DNA from: Paenibacillus puerhi | Lineage (GTDB): Bacteria > Bacillota > Bacilli > Paenibacillales > NBRC-103111 | NCBI RefSeq assembly: GCF_009846885.1 | Contig: NZ_WUWM01000020.1 | Span: forward strand, 62,001-126,000 | Direction: 5' to 3' | Length of the DNA: 64,000 bases | In this document: positions 45,483 to 53,991 of the stretch, piece after piece | Position numbering within the stretch: position 1 is the first letter of the stretch | Layout of the letters: every line of letters begins with the position of its first letter | Notes under the pieces: generated by a model | What the model was told of the DNA's origin: nothing | Seen by the model: only the letters and a program-made list of their open reading frames with translations | Databases searched by the model: none | Program-made: the position numbers and the translations under genes

Positions 45483-46550
45483 TTACTTCGCGTCGTTCAT
45501 GTTGTCCTTCGTGATCTTCTTATAAGGAACCCAGATATACTTGCCGTCCGTAATGTCATAACCGGTATTCTCCTTAGACGGAACTTGTCCGGACGCGAGC
45601 ACGTGAGCCAGCTGCAATGTAGCCTTTCCCTGATTTTTGGCATCGTTCAGAACCGTGCCGAGCAGCGTGCCGTCCTCCAGCGCCTTCAGAGCCGGTGCCG
45701 TAGCATCCACCCCGACCACAGGGATGTACTTGTTGTCTTTGAAGTATCCCTTAGCCTTCAACGCTTCGATCGCCCCGAGCGCCATATCGTCATTGTTCGC
45801 GAAGACAGCTTCGATCTTCTCTCCCTGAGAGGCAAGAAATGCCGCCATCTTCTCCTGACCCTTCACGCGATCCCACATCGCCGTATCCTCCGCCAGCTTC
45901 TCGACCTTGATGCCCGCATCCTCCACGGCCTTGACGGAAAACTTCGTCCTCAGCTCCGCGTCCTGATGTCCGGGCTCTCCCTTCAGCATGACGTACTGGA
46001 GCTTGCCGTCTTTGTTTTTGTCCGCTTCGGGGTGGGACTTGAAGTAATCGACAACGAGTTGACCGGACATCGTTCCTGACTGTTCCGCCTTAGCGCCGAC
46101 GTAGTACACCTTATCCCACTTCTTCATGTCGTCAGCCAGCGGCTCGCGGTTCAGGAAGACGATCGGGATGCCGGCGGCCTTCGCTTTATCGATCATGACG
46201 CCTGCCGCCGTGCGATCCACCGGATTCACCGCAAGCGCATTCACCTTCTTCGTGATAAACAGATCGACCTTGTCGTTCTGGGTCGGCTGCGAGTTCTGAC
46301 TGTCGACGATCTCCAGCTTGGCTTTTCCTTCGGCGGCCGTCGAGATTGCATTCCGCACGCCGGTCATGAAGGTATCGTCGAACTTGTAGATCGCTACTCC
46401 GATCGTCGGCTGCTTGCCGCCCGCGCCGCCGGATGCGCCCTCGGCCGCCCCTCCCGTACTCGCGCCCCCACCTGTCGGCTGCGAGCCGCAGCCTGCTGCG
46501 GTTGCCGCAAGCGCCGCCGCCACGATCAAGGATACTGCTTTTTTCTTCAT
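45483..46550 (-). CDS. mglB: Galactose-binding lipoprotein MglB
   Basis: Substrate-binding lipoprotein of 355 residues. The signal peptide ends in a TAAGC lipobox with Cys near residue 21, then a Gly/Ser-rich spacer. Pattern TIGVAIYKFDDTFMTGVRNA, KVNALAVNPVDRTAAGVMID and AVFANNDDMALGAIEALKAK match the periplasmic binding protein type I family for galactose/glucose. Aromatic and Asn/Asp sugar contacts are plausible. It is the first transporter gene, 222 bases after the sensor lipoprotein gene, with its own ribosome site. Confidence 0.93.
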   Translation of the reverse strand: MKKKAVSLIVAAALAATAAGCGSQPTGGGASTGGAAEGASGGAGGKQPTIGVAIYKFDDTFMTGVRNAISTAAEGKAKLEIVDSQNSQPTQNDKVDLFITKKVNALAVNPVDRTAAGVMIDKAKAAGIPIVFLNREPLADDMKKWDKVYYVGAKAEQSGTMSGQLVVDYFKSHPEADKNKDGKLQYVMLKGEPGHQDAELRTKFSVKAVEDAGIKVEKLAEDTAMWDRVKGQEKMAAFLASQGEKIEAVFANNDDMALGAIEALKAKGYFKDNKYIPVVGVDATAPALKALEDGTLLGTVLNDAKNQGKATLQLAHVLASGQVPSKENTGYDITDGKYIWVPYKKITKDNMNDAK

Positions 46551-46691
46551 CTCAAGACCTCCATTTGCTTGTTGGATTCAAGTAGGCTCTCTCGCTTACG
46601 ACTCTCATTATGTTCCATTTTCATACAAATGCACATACAATATCCTCATCTGTTCTATCGATATTCTCCTATCTTTCCTACCCGCGGAGGG

Positions 46692-46736
46692 CCGCAAAGC
46701 CCGCTTCCCCTGCACAGGGAAACGGGCTTTGTGCGG
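46692..46736 (-). terminator. Terminator between the sensor lipoprotein gene and mglB
   Basis: CCGCAAAGCCCG..TTCCC-CTGCACA-GGGAA..CGGGCTTTGTGCGG type stem. It has no long T-run, so it may attenuate read-through from the signalling genes into mglBAC. Confidence 0.65.
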
Positions 46737-46772
46737 ACCAGATACGCGTCTTGCATCCGGCAGCTGCCGGCT

Positions 46773-47753
46773 TTATTTCACGAAGGGGAACAGCAGCTTC
46801 TGGTTATCTGACCAGAACATATTGCTCCGGTCAATGACAGTCGTGCCCGTATCGTAGCGTTCGGGCGGCTTGCCGCCCCGAAGCAGCTCGACGGAGGCTT
46901 TGACGCCCAGGTAGCCCATGCTGAACGGATTCTGGGCGACCGTAGCCTGAATCACGCCCTCCTGCAAGTATTCGATATCCTCCTGCTCGATGTCGAAAGC
47001 AACAGCTTTCACCCGCTCCTTCATCCCGAGCCGGTCGATTTGGCGGGCCAAGCCGCTCGACGAGGCGGCATGAAGCGCAACAAGTCCCGCGACCGGCTCG
47101 TCCTGCCCGAGCAGCTCGGCGGCCTGCAGCTCGCACAGCTTTCCGTTCGAAGCGCAGTAAGCCGTCTCGCCGACCCGGATGGCCGGGTACGCCGCGAGCG
47201 CCGCCCTCACTCCGCGCTCACGCTCCGAAGCGTTGCTCTCCTCGAGCTTGAAGCCAAGCAGCGCAACGCGCCCCTGGCCCTCAAGCAGCTCAGCCAGCTT
47301 GCTGCCCGCCTTCACACCCGCCTCGTAATGATCGATGCCGATAAACGCATGCACCCGGGACGATTCCACCTCGGTATCCAGCGCCACGACCGGCATCCGC
47401 GCAGCTGCCGCCCGCTCCACGGCGGCTGCCGCCGCCTTGCCGTCATTCGCGGCAACGACCAGCGCATCGCGCCTGTAATGGACCGCCTCCTCGATCCGGC
47501 GGACTTGCTCGCTTACCTGCTCCTCGTCGGCAGTAGCCTCGGCGATCAGCTCCACGTTGAATTCCTTGGCTGCCGCTTCGGCGCCATTGCGTACCGCCTG
47601 CCAAAAGTCGCTTTCACCGGACTTCAAGATAAGCGCAATCTGCCGTTTCTCCTCTCCTTTGCGGGGCTGAGCGTCCGCCGAACCGGAGCTGCAGGAGGAA
47701 GCCAGCACACAGGCTGCCAGCAAGACGGCCATACCAGCTAGTCGTCTTCTCAT
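46773..47753 (-). CDS. Sugar-binding lipoprotein, probable sensor subunit of the kinase
   Basis: A 326-residue type I periplasmic binding protein. The lipobox (VLASSC, Cys near 21) is followed by QIALILKSGESDFWQAVRNG, RDALVVAANDGKAAAAAVER, ALDTEVESSRVHAFIGIDHY and VAFDIEQEDIEYLQEGVIQA, the ribose/galactose class. Its start overlaps the stop of the YesM kinase (ATGA), so it belongs to the signalling part and not to mglBAC, which has its own binding protein. Similar lipoproteins are known to bind sugar and pass the signal to the kinase. That role is inferred from coupling. Confidence 0.85.
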   Translation of the reverse strand: MRRRLAGMAVLLAACVLASSCSSGSADAQPRKGEEKRQIALILKSGESDFWQAVRNGAEAAAKEFNVELIAEATADEEQVSEQVRRIEEAVHYRRDALVVAANDGKAAAAAVERAAAARMPVVALDTEVESSRVHAFIGIDHYEAGVKAGSKLAELLEGQGRVALLGFKLEESNASERERGVRAALAAYPAIRVGETAYCASNGKLCELQAAELLGQDEPVAGLVALHAASSSGLARQIDRLGMKERVKAVAFDIEQEDIEYLQEGVIQATVAQNPFSMGYLGVKASVELLRGGKPPERYDTGTTVIDRSNMFWSDNQKLLFPFVK

Positions 47754-49534
47754 GCCTCCACCTCCTGAACGGGCAAGTACGGAATCCAAACCGTAACCGT
47801 CGTGCCGGCCTCCAGCTCGCTAGCCATTTCAAGCCCATACGCATCGCCGAATTGCAAGCGAATCCGCTCATGCACATTTCTCAGGCCCACCCCCGACCCG
47901 GTATCGCTCCTCGAATCGCCCGCGGCAAGCAGTCCGCTCAGCTTGTCCGGCGGGATGCCGGGCCCGTTATCCTCCACCTCGAGTCTTACACAATGACCGA
48001 TCCGCTCGGCGCGGATCTCGATACGCCCCTCATCGACCATCAGCTCCATCGCATGATAGATGGCGTTCTCAACCAGAGGCTGGAGGATCAGCTTCAGCGT
48101 TACGCAGTCAAGCACCTGCTCCTCCGCCTTGACGACAAAATCAAACTTGCGCTTGTAGCGCATTTTCTGAATGATCAAATAATGCTTCACATGCTCCAGT
48201 TCATCCTGCACGGCGATCAGCCGCTTGCCCTTGCTGAGGCTGATCCGAAAAAACTTGGAGAGCGACGTGATCATCGTGATCACCTCCTCCCCCTTCCCGC
48301 TGCCGGCCAGACGAACGACGGAGTTCAGCGTATTATACAGAAAATGCGGATTGATCTGCGCCTGGAGCACTTCCAGCTCCCCCTTCCGCTTCGCCTCCTG
48401 CTCCTCGATAATTTGCCCCATCAGCTCGCGGATCCGGGCGACCATCAAGTTGAACCTGCGGGACAAGCGTCCGACTTCGTCGTCGCCCTGCACCGCCAGG
48501 TGGATATCGAAATCCCCCTGCTCCACCTTGCGCATCGAACGCTCCAGCCGCTTGATCGGCAGAGAAATGCGCGCCGACAGAAAGGCCGAGATCAGCAGCA
48601 CGAACACGATGACGAAGACCAGCAGCCACGCGATAAACCCGCCAAGCTCCTTGCGCGTCGTCAGCAGCTCGTCCATATAAGAGACTCCTATAATCTTCCA
48701 GCCGATATTGGGGACAGTCTGAATCGTGATCAGCCGCTTCTCCCCGTTCGGGGAATCAATGTAGCTGCCAAACGTATATTTCAACGCCTGCTCGACGTTT
48801 TCATATTTCAAGCCCGCATAGATCAGCTGCTGCTGGGGATGGTAGACGATGTTGCCGGCCGATTCGTCGATAATGTAGACATATCCCTTCTGACCCAGGC
48901 TAACCCGGCGAAGCAGATCGTCGATCGTTTTGAAGTTGACGTCCACCAGCAGCACCGCCTTCTTCTCCCCTCCCTCGCCGTCCAGAGTAATCCCCTTGCT
49001 CATGGATACGACCCATTTGTATTGCCCTTTGTACAGGTTCTGAACATGCGGGAGCGAGAAAGAAAGATGATTCGGATTCTCAAGCGCGCCGCGGAACCAG
49101 CCTTGCTCGGTCATCCCGGTGTTGACTCGCAGCTCGGCAGCCGGGTATCCCGTCAGCCGCTCGCCCCGCTCATCGAACAAAGCCATGGATACAATATCGC
49201 TGCGCGATTCCAGCAGGGCTCCGATCTGCTCCAGCAGAGGACCTTCCAGCTGTCCGCCGCTCTGCCTCACACGGGCGTCTACGGCAGCAAATACTTGAGC
49301 GGTGTTTTGCAGATACATCTCCAGGTTCAAGGTTACCTGATTCACGATTTGGCCGTTGCCTAGGAAAGCGTTCTGCTCGGCGGTTCTGGCGAATTTGTCA
49401 TAAAGCATGCCGCTGACGACGATCATAGCCAGTACAGTTATCAGGGTGAAGGAGGTCGTGAGGATGAACTGGATGCTGCGCCCCCTCCAAAACCCCGCCA
49501 GCCTCTGCGGCAGCCCGTTCGGCCCCCCGCTCAT
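47750..49534 (-). CDS. Sensor histidine kinase, YesM family
   Basis: Membrane kinase of 594 residues: helix one at about 20-42 (IQFILTTSFTLITVLAMIVV), extracellular dCache sensor (about 45-295), helix two at about 302-325, HAMP with RLERSMRKVEQGDFDIHLAV, the phospho-acceptor region NPHFLYNTLNSVVRLAGSG and an ATPase domain with VENAIYHAMEL and LEVEDNGPGIPP. It overlaps the yesN-type gene upstream and the binding-protein gene downstream by four bases each, giving a strictly coupled three-gene signalling set in front of mglBAC. Confidence 0.95.
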   Translation of the reverse strand: MSGGPNGLPQRLAGFWRGRSIQFILTTSFTLITVLAMIVVSGMLYDKFARTAEQNAFLGNGQIVNQVTLNLEMYLQNTAQVFAAVDARVRQSGGQLEGPLLEQIGALLESRSDIVSMALFDERGERLTGYPAAELRVNTGMTEQGWFRGALENPNHLSFSLPHVQNLYKGQYKWVVSMSKGITLDGEGGEKKAVLLVDVNFKTIDDLLRRVSLGQKGYVYIIDESAGNIVYHPQQQLIYAGLKYENVEQALKYTFGSYIDSPNGEKRLITIQTVPNIGWKIIGVSYMDELLTTRKELGGFIAWLLVFVIVFVLLISAFLSARISLPIKRLERSMRKVEQGDFDIHLAVQGDDEVGRLSRRFNLMVARIRELMGQIIEEQEAKRKGELEVLQAQINPHFLYNTLNSVVRLAGSGKGEEVITMITSLSKFFRISLSKGKRLIAVQDELEHVKHYLIIQKMRYKRKFDFVVKAEEQVLDCVTLKLILQPLVENAIYHAMELMVDEGRIEIRAERIGHCVRLEVEDNGPGIPPDKLSGLLAAGDSRSDTGSGVGLRNVHERIRLQFGDAYGLEMASELEAGTTVTVWIPYLPVQEVEA

Positions 49535-51177
49535 AGGTCGCCGCGGCCGGCCGCGCTGCGGTACTCCTTCGGTGAAACGCCGACGGCTTTACGGAAGCTG
49601 AAGCTGAAATAATTCGGCTCGGCATAGCCGACCCGCTCGGCGATCTCGAACGCCTTCAGATCGGTGGTCCGCAGCAACTCCTTGGCCGCCTCCATCCGGA
49701 TCGTCAGCAGATAAGCGCCGAACGTCACCTTCGCTTCCTTCTTGAAGACACTGCTGAAATAGCCTGCGCTGATATGGAGCTGGCTGCAGACTTTGGCGAT
49801 GGAGAGACCGCTGTCAGGATAGTGCTCCAGCGTGTAGGCTTTGGCTTTCTCGACGAGCGATCGGTTGGCGCACTGCCGCCCCGAGGCGATGCCCTGGGCA
49901 AGACGCATGCACAGGCCCAGTATCCAGCCCTTGGCTTCGCTTAGCTCGGTACAGCTGTTCAGCTCGGCCAGCGGGGCAAACTCCGGTCCGAAGATCGTCT
50001 CCATATCGGCCTGAGCATCCTTAGCCGCCTTCAGGATGACCGTCAAGATTTCCATCAGATAGACCTGGTAGTCCTTAACCGATACCTGGTTATCGCCGAT
50101 TCCCTCGAACAATCCGTCAACCGTCTCCTGAATTTCCGCTCCGGTCCCCACCTTCAGACAGCGGACCAGCGCCTGCTCCTTCAATTCGTCGAAACGCAGC
50201 TTCTCCGCGAACCGGGTCTCCACATCGCTGATGCAGATCAGCCGGTTGCCGCCGAGAAGAAGCCGGTAATCCAGCGCGAGCACGGCATCATTGAACGCAT
50301 GGGACAGCTCGGTCAATTCGTCGCAGACAGTCCCGATGCCGATCGTTACCGTAATTTTCAAATACTTGTCGACGCATAAGCGGATTTCTTCTAAAACAGC
50401 CAGCAGCCTTTGCCAAACGCTCCCCGTAACCGGCTCCCTATGCAGGGCTACGATGACAAGCAGACCGTTATGGAGAAACGCCAGCCCGGCGTCATGCCGG
50501 CTCAGGACTTCCCCGACTACATTGAGGGCGGCAAACGCCCTCAGCTCCTCATCCTTGGAATAGCGTAGCGATTCGCGGGTATGCTCGCCCGGACCGTTCT
50601 CTTCCGGCTTATCGATCCGGACCGCCGCTACGGTGTAAGCGCTTGCCTTCAAGTCAAGCTGGTAATGGGCGCACTGCTCCTCGATCTGCCTGCCCGGCAG
50701 CTTGCGCGTGACCAGGGAAGCCAGGAATACCTCGCGCAGCACCGGCAAGCTTTTTCGGTAATAGTCCTGAAGCGTCAGCATATCCTTTCTCCGCTCGGCC
50801 TCTTCATCCATCTGTGCCTTCACCTTCAGCATGGCGGCGATCAGCTCCTCTGCGGAGAAGGGCTTCAGCACATATTCGTCGATCTGCAGCCTGATCGCTT
50901 TCTGCGCGTACTCGAATTCGTCAAATCCCGTCAAAATCAAAATGCGGGTGGATGGATAATGCTCGCGGATCCACTCCGCCAGCTGCAGACCGTCCATGAA
51001 CGGCATCCGGATATCCGTCACGACGACATCGGGAGCCCATCGTTCGATAAGCTCTATCGCGTCCTTGCCGTTCTCCCCCGTATCCTTCACTTCAAAGCCG
51101 TGAGAAGCCCAGTCGATCTCCTCGACCATTCCTAGCCGGACATCCTCTTCATCTTCCACGATGATCAGCTTATACAT
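49531..51177 (-). CDS. AraC-type response regulator, YesN family
   Basis: A full-length YesN-type regulator of 548 residues. Receiver domain (about 1-120) with EDEE acid pocket, phospho-Asp in VTDIRMPFMDGLQ and Lys in YVLKPFSAEEL; a middle domain (about 160-420) of unknown fold; and a C-terminal AraC domain with IAKVCSQLHISAGYFSSVFK and IAERVGYAEPNYFSFSFRKA, ending VSPKEYR. It is the first gene of the sugar-sensing and uptake block. By context it activates mglBAC in response to galactose-type sugars. Confidence 0.95.
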   Translation of the reverse strand: MYKLIIVEDEEDVRLGMVEEIDWASHGFEVKDTGENGKDAIELIERWAPDVVVTDIRMPFMDGLQLAEWIREHYPSTRILILTGFDEFEYAQKAIRLQIDEYVLKPFSAEELIAAMLKVKAQMDEEAERRKDMLTLQDYYRKSLPVLREVFLASLVTRKLPGRQIEEQCAHYQLDLKASAYTVAAVRIDKPEENGPGEHTRESLRYSKDEELRAFAALNVVGEVLSRHDAGLAFLHNGLLVIVALHREPVTGSVWQRLLAVLEEIRLCVDKYLKITVTIGIGTVCDELTELSHAFNDAVLALDYRLLLGGNRLICISDVETRFAEKLRFDELKEQALVRCLKVGTGAEIQETVDGLFEGIGDNQVSVKDYQVYLMEILTVILKAAKDAQADMETIFGPEFAPLAELNSCTELSEAKGWILGLCMRLAQGIASGRQCANRSLVEKAKAYTLEHYPDSGLSIAKVCSQLHISAGYFSSVFKKEAKVTFGAYLLTIRMEAAKELLRTTDLKAFEIAERVGYAEPNYFSFSFRKAVGVSPKEYRSAAGRGDL

Positions 51178-51316
51178 GCACGCCCTCCTCCGCCAGCCAG
51201 AAGGTATCTGCGCCGGCCCGATCCCCTGCTCAAGCCGGGGCTGCCAGCGCCCGGCTCATCCAGATTGTGTTACTTACTGTAGCAGAAGCCCCTGTATCTT
51301 GGGAAGAGGGGCGACA

Positions 51317-51367
51317 GGAAAAAAATAAACAAACGAGCCTCAGCCCTGGCGGGATGCAGCTCGCTTG
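51317..51367 (-). terminator. Terminator of the lyase/deacetylase operon
   Basis: CAAGCGAGC pairs with GCTCGTTTG (one mismatch) and TTTATTTTTTT follows on the minus strand, about 50 bases after the deacetylase stop. This separates that operon from the YesN-type gene. Confidence 0.75.
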
Positions 51368-51396
51368 CTTCGGTTCGGCTTTCGGGGATGTACTTG

Positions 51397-52122
51397 TCAC
51401 TCTGCAGGCTGCGCGGCGTCGTCCTGCAGTCCGTCCAGAATCCAGCTCTCCCGCTTCTTCGGCCAAGCCTCGCCATCCTGCCAGGCCAGCGCGAAGGACT
51501 CGTAGCGCCTCTCCTCGGGCAGGGTGTCTCCAAGCGGACCGAAATACCGTTCGACGGCCAGCCGCTGCGACTCATGTGCAGCCAGTGCGGCGGCCTTCAC
51601 CGGCCAGTAAGGCTCCGTATCGATCGAGAAGGCTGGCTCGCGGCCGTTCTCTGTCAAGGTGGCCGACTGGATATAATACAGCTTGCGGACCGATCGCGCC
51701 TCGCCGCTCAGCACGGCCTGCGTCGCGATCTTCGAGATGGCTACATGGTCGGGATGGAAATTGCCCCCGTCCTCCGGGAACGTCACCACGATCTGCGCTC
51801 CGTGCCTGTTCAGGAATTCCGCCACGCGACTCACGAACTTCGGAGCCTCGATCTGATTCAGCTTGCCGTCGGGGTAATGCAGATGCTCAACGGCAGCGAG
51901 CCCCAGAATTTGCGCCGCCTGCTGCATCTCCCGCTCCCGGCGGTCCCCGAGCTCCCCGGGAGACTCATGGGCGTAGGCGCCGTTCTTCTGCCCGGCATCG
52001 CCGCGGGTCGCGAGCAGCAGGACCGGCGGCTCGCCTTCATCGGCCAGCCTGCGGATCAGAGCGGAAGCGAGATACGTTTCATCGTCCGGATGGGCAAATA
52101 CAAATGCTGTTTTAACTGACAC
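51397..52122 (-). CDS. LmbE/PIG-L family N-deacetylase
   Basis: Zinc-dependent deacetylase of 241 residues. The metal motif is FAHPDDETYLAS (His-Asp-Asp, AHPDDE) near residue 10 and the third ligand appears in NFHPDHVAIS near 130, as in BshB and MshB. It is the last gene of the operon with a lyase, an amidohydrolase and ABC importer genes, so it may remove an N-acetyl (or N-acyl) group from the imported compound. The GTG at 52122 with AAAGGGG upstream is the likely start; an ATG at 52143 is the alternative. Confidence 0.85.
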   Translation of the reverse strand: MSVKTAFVFAHPDDETYLASALIRRLADEGEPPVLLLATRGDAGQKNGAYAHESPGELGDRREREMQQAAQILGLAAVEHLHYPDGKLNQIEAPKFVSRVAEFLNRHGAQIVVTFPEDGGNFHPDHVAISKIATQAVLSGEARSVRKLYYIQSATLTENGREPAFSIDTEPYWPVKAAALAAHESQRLAVERYFGPLGDTLPEERRYESFALAWQDGEAWPKKRESWILDGLQDDAAQPAE

Positions 52123-52168
52123 GGAAGCTTCAGCCCCTTTCATGCGATACGGCATGCTGCCGCTTCCC

Positions 52169-53038
52169 TTATTTTATCCCAGTCAGAGCCACACCGCGAA
52201 TAATCTGCTTCTGAAAGATGAGAAAGACCAAAATCAACGGCACGACCGATACGCAAGCGCCCGTCATGATCAATACCCAGCCCGCCGTATCCTTCAGCTC
52301 GCTGGAGAAAAAGGAGAGGCCGACCGGCACCGTCATCCGCTCCTCGGTCATCGAGACGATGAGCGGCCATATAAACGCGTTCCAGTTGCCCAGAAAGGAC
52401 AAGATGAACAGCGTCGCCAGAGCGGGCTGAACGAGCGGAACCGCGATCTTGAACAAAATGCCCCATTCGCTCATGCCGTCCATCCGCGCGGCGTCCAGCA
52501 GATCCTCCGGCACCGACTCCATAAATTGCTTCATCAGGAAGATGCCGAAGGCCGAGATCAAGCCGGGGAACAGAATGCCCCAGTACGTATCGACCCAATT
52601 CAGCTTGACGGAAAGGATGTACCAGGGGATGATCAGCATTTCCGTCGGCACCATCAGAGTGCTCAGGATGCCGATGAAGATCAGCTTTTTCCCATGGAAC
52701 TGAAACTTGGCCAGCACATAGCCGATGATCGAGTCGAAGAAGCAGACGCTGACGGTCGTAATCGCGGCCACGATCAAGCTGTTCAGCAGCCACGTGGAAA
52801 AGGGCGATTTCGTAAAAACCTCGATATAGTTGTTCCAGGTGATCGTCGTTGAAAACAAGCCTAGCGTAAAAATATGCTGCGGTTCCTTCAAGGAGGTGGA
52901 AACCATCCAGAGGAACGGGAATATCATCAACACGGCTCCCAGACCCAGGATCATGTAGGGCAGCCACCGCAGCGAGCCTCTTCTCGAAGCGGCTTTTACG
53001 TTCCTGCGCGGCAAAGCCGAGATCGCCTGCACACTCAT
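52169..53038 (-). CDS. Carbohydrate ABC transporter permease (MalG type)
   Basis: Six-helix permease of 289 residues. Features are MILGLGAVLMIFPFLWMVST, the EAA loop LLDAARMDGMSEWGILFKIA near 190 and the end PLILVFLIFQKQIIRGVALT. It follows the MalF-type gene by 15 bases and precedes the deacetylase gene by 46 bases. No ATPase gene is present, so an MsmX-type shared ATPase is expected. Confidence 0.93.
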   Translation of the reverse strand: MSVQAISALPRRNVKAASRRGSLRWLPYMILGLGAVLMIFPFLWMVSTSLKEPQHIFTLGLFSTTITWNNYIEVFTKSPFSTWLLNSLIVAAITTVSVCFFDSIIGYVLAKFQFHGKKLIFIGILSTLMVPTEMLIIPWYILSVKLNWVDTYWGILFPGLISAFGIFLMKQFMESVPEDLLDAARMDGMSEWGILFKIAVPLVQPALATLFILSFLGNWNAFIWPLIVSMTEERMTVPVGLSFFSSELKDTAGWVLIMTGACVSVVPLILVFLIFQKQIIRGVALTGIK

Positions 53039-53053
53039 CGCAGGGCTCCCTCC

Positions 53054-53971
53054 TTAATATTCGATTTTCTTGTTCAGCAGCTTCATTTGTACCAGGGACA
53101 GCAGCAGAATCGCGGCGAACAGCACCACGGTAGCCGCTGCCGCATCCCCCATCTTAAAATGCTTGAAGCCCAGATTGTAGATGTGCAGCACGAGCGATAG
53201 CGTCGAATTGAGCGGTCCGCCCAGCGTCAGATTGAGCACCTGGGTAAAGGACTGAAGAAAGCTGATCGTGCCGATCACCACCGAGAAGACGATCACTGGA
53301 TTCAGCAGCGGCAGCGTGACATGGATGAACCGCTGCCACCCGTTCGCTCCATCGATCGCGGCAGCCTCCTCATACATGGCCGGAATATTCTCAAGCCCCG
53401 CCAGAAAGATCAGCATCTGAAAGCCGAGCGCCTGCCAGATCATCACCGCGATGACGAGATAGATGGCCTGTGTGGCCGAGCCCAAGAATAACTGAGCGGG
53501 TATCCCGAGTTCAACAAGAATGCCGTTCACAACGCCATTTTTCAGGAGAATCCAGCGGAACACCCAGCTTACGGCGACGACGCTTGTGACATAGGGCAGG
53601 AAATAAATCACCCGGTACAGCCCCTTCAGCCGCGTGATCCGCTGGAGAAGGAGCGCTACGGCCAAGCCCAGGATCAACTGGCCGGGGACGCCGACCGCCA
53701 CATAAATGACCGTATTGCGCAGCGCCTGGAGAAACACGGGGTCCTGGAACAGATTCACGAAATTGCCGAGGCCCACAAACGGCTTCTCGTCCGACAGCAG
53801 ATCCCACTCCCTCACGCTGATGTTGAAGGAATACAGGATGGGGAGAATGCGGATCGTGATGAAGAAAATAAGCGGAATCAGCAGGCAGCCGTAGATGAAC
53901 AAGTAGCGCTGCTGCTTGACGCTAAGGGAAGACCGCCGCCCGGTGAAGGACGGCGTCTCGTTGTTGGCCAT
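53054..53971 (-). CDS. Sugar ABC transporter permease (MalF type)
   Basis: Permease of 305 residues with six helices, EAA loop YEEAAAIDGANGWQRFIHVT near 210 and N-terminal YLFIYGCLLIPLIFFITIRI. It pairs with the MalG-type permease. It starts 20 bases downstream of the binding-protein stop. The Ser/Arg-rich N-terminus before the first helix is ordinary for Paenibacillus homologues. Confidence 0.93.
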   Translation of the reverse strand: MANNETPSFTGRRSSLSVKQQRYLFIYGCLLIPLIFFITIRILPILYSFNISVREWDLLSDEKPFVGLGNFVNLFQDPVFLQALRNTVIYVAVGVPGQLILGLAVALLLQRITRLKGLYRVIYFLPYVTSVVAVSWVFRWILLKNGVVNGILVELGIPAQLFLGSATQAIYLVIAVMIWQALGFQMLIFLAGLENIPAMYEEAAAIDGANGWQRFIHVTLPLLNPVIVFSVVIGTISFLQSFTQVLNLTLGGPLNSTLSLVLHIYNLGFKHFKMGDAAAATVVLFAAILLLSLVQMKLLNKKIEY

Positions 53972-53991
53972 GGAAGTGCTCCTTTCGCAGC

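Noticed and set aside
47852-49363. Long plus-strand open frame opposite the YesM kinase
   Set aside because: It is antisense to a clear kinase gene, has no ribosome site and gives an Arg/Gln/Leu-rich sequence typical of antisense frames in GC-rich DNA.
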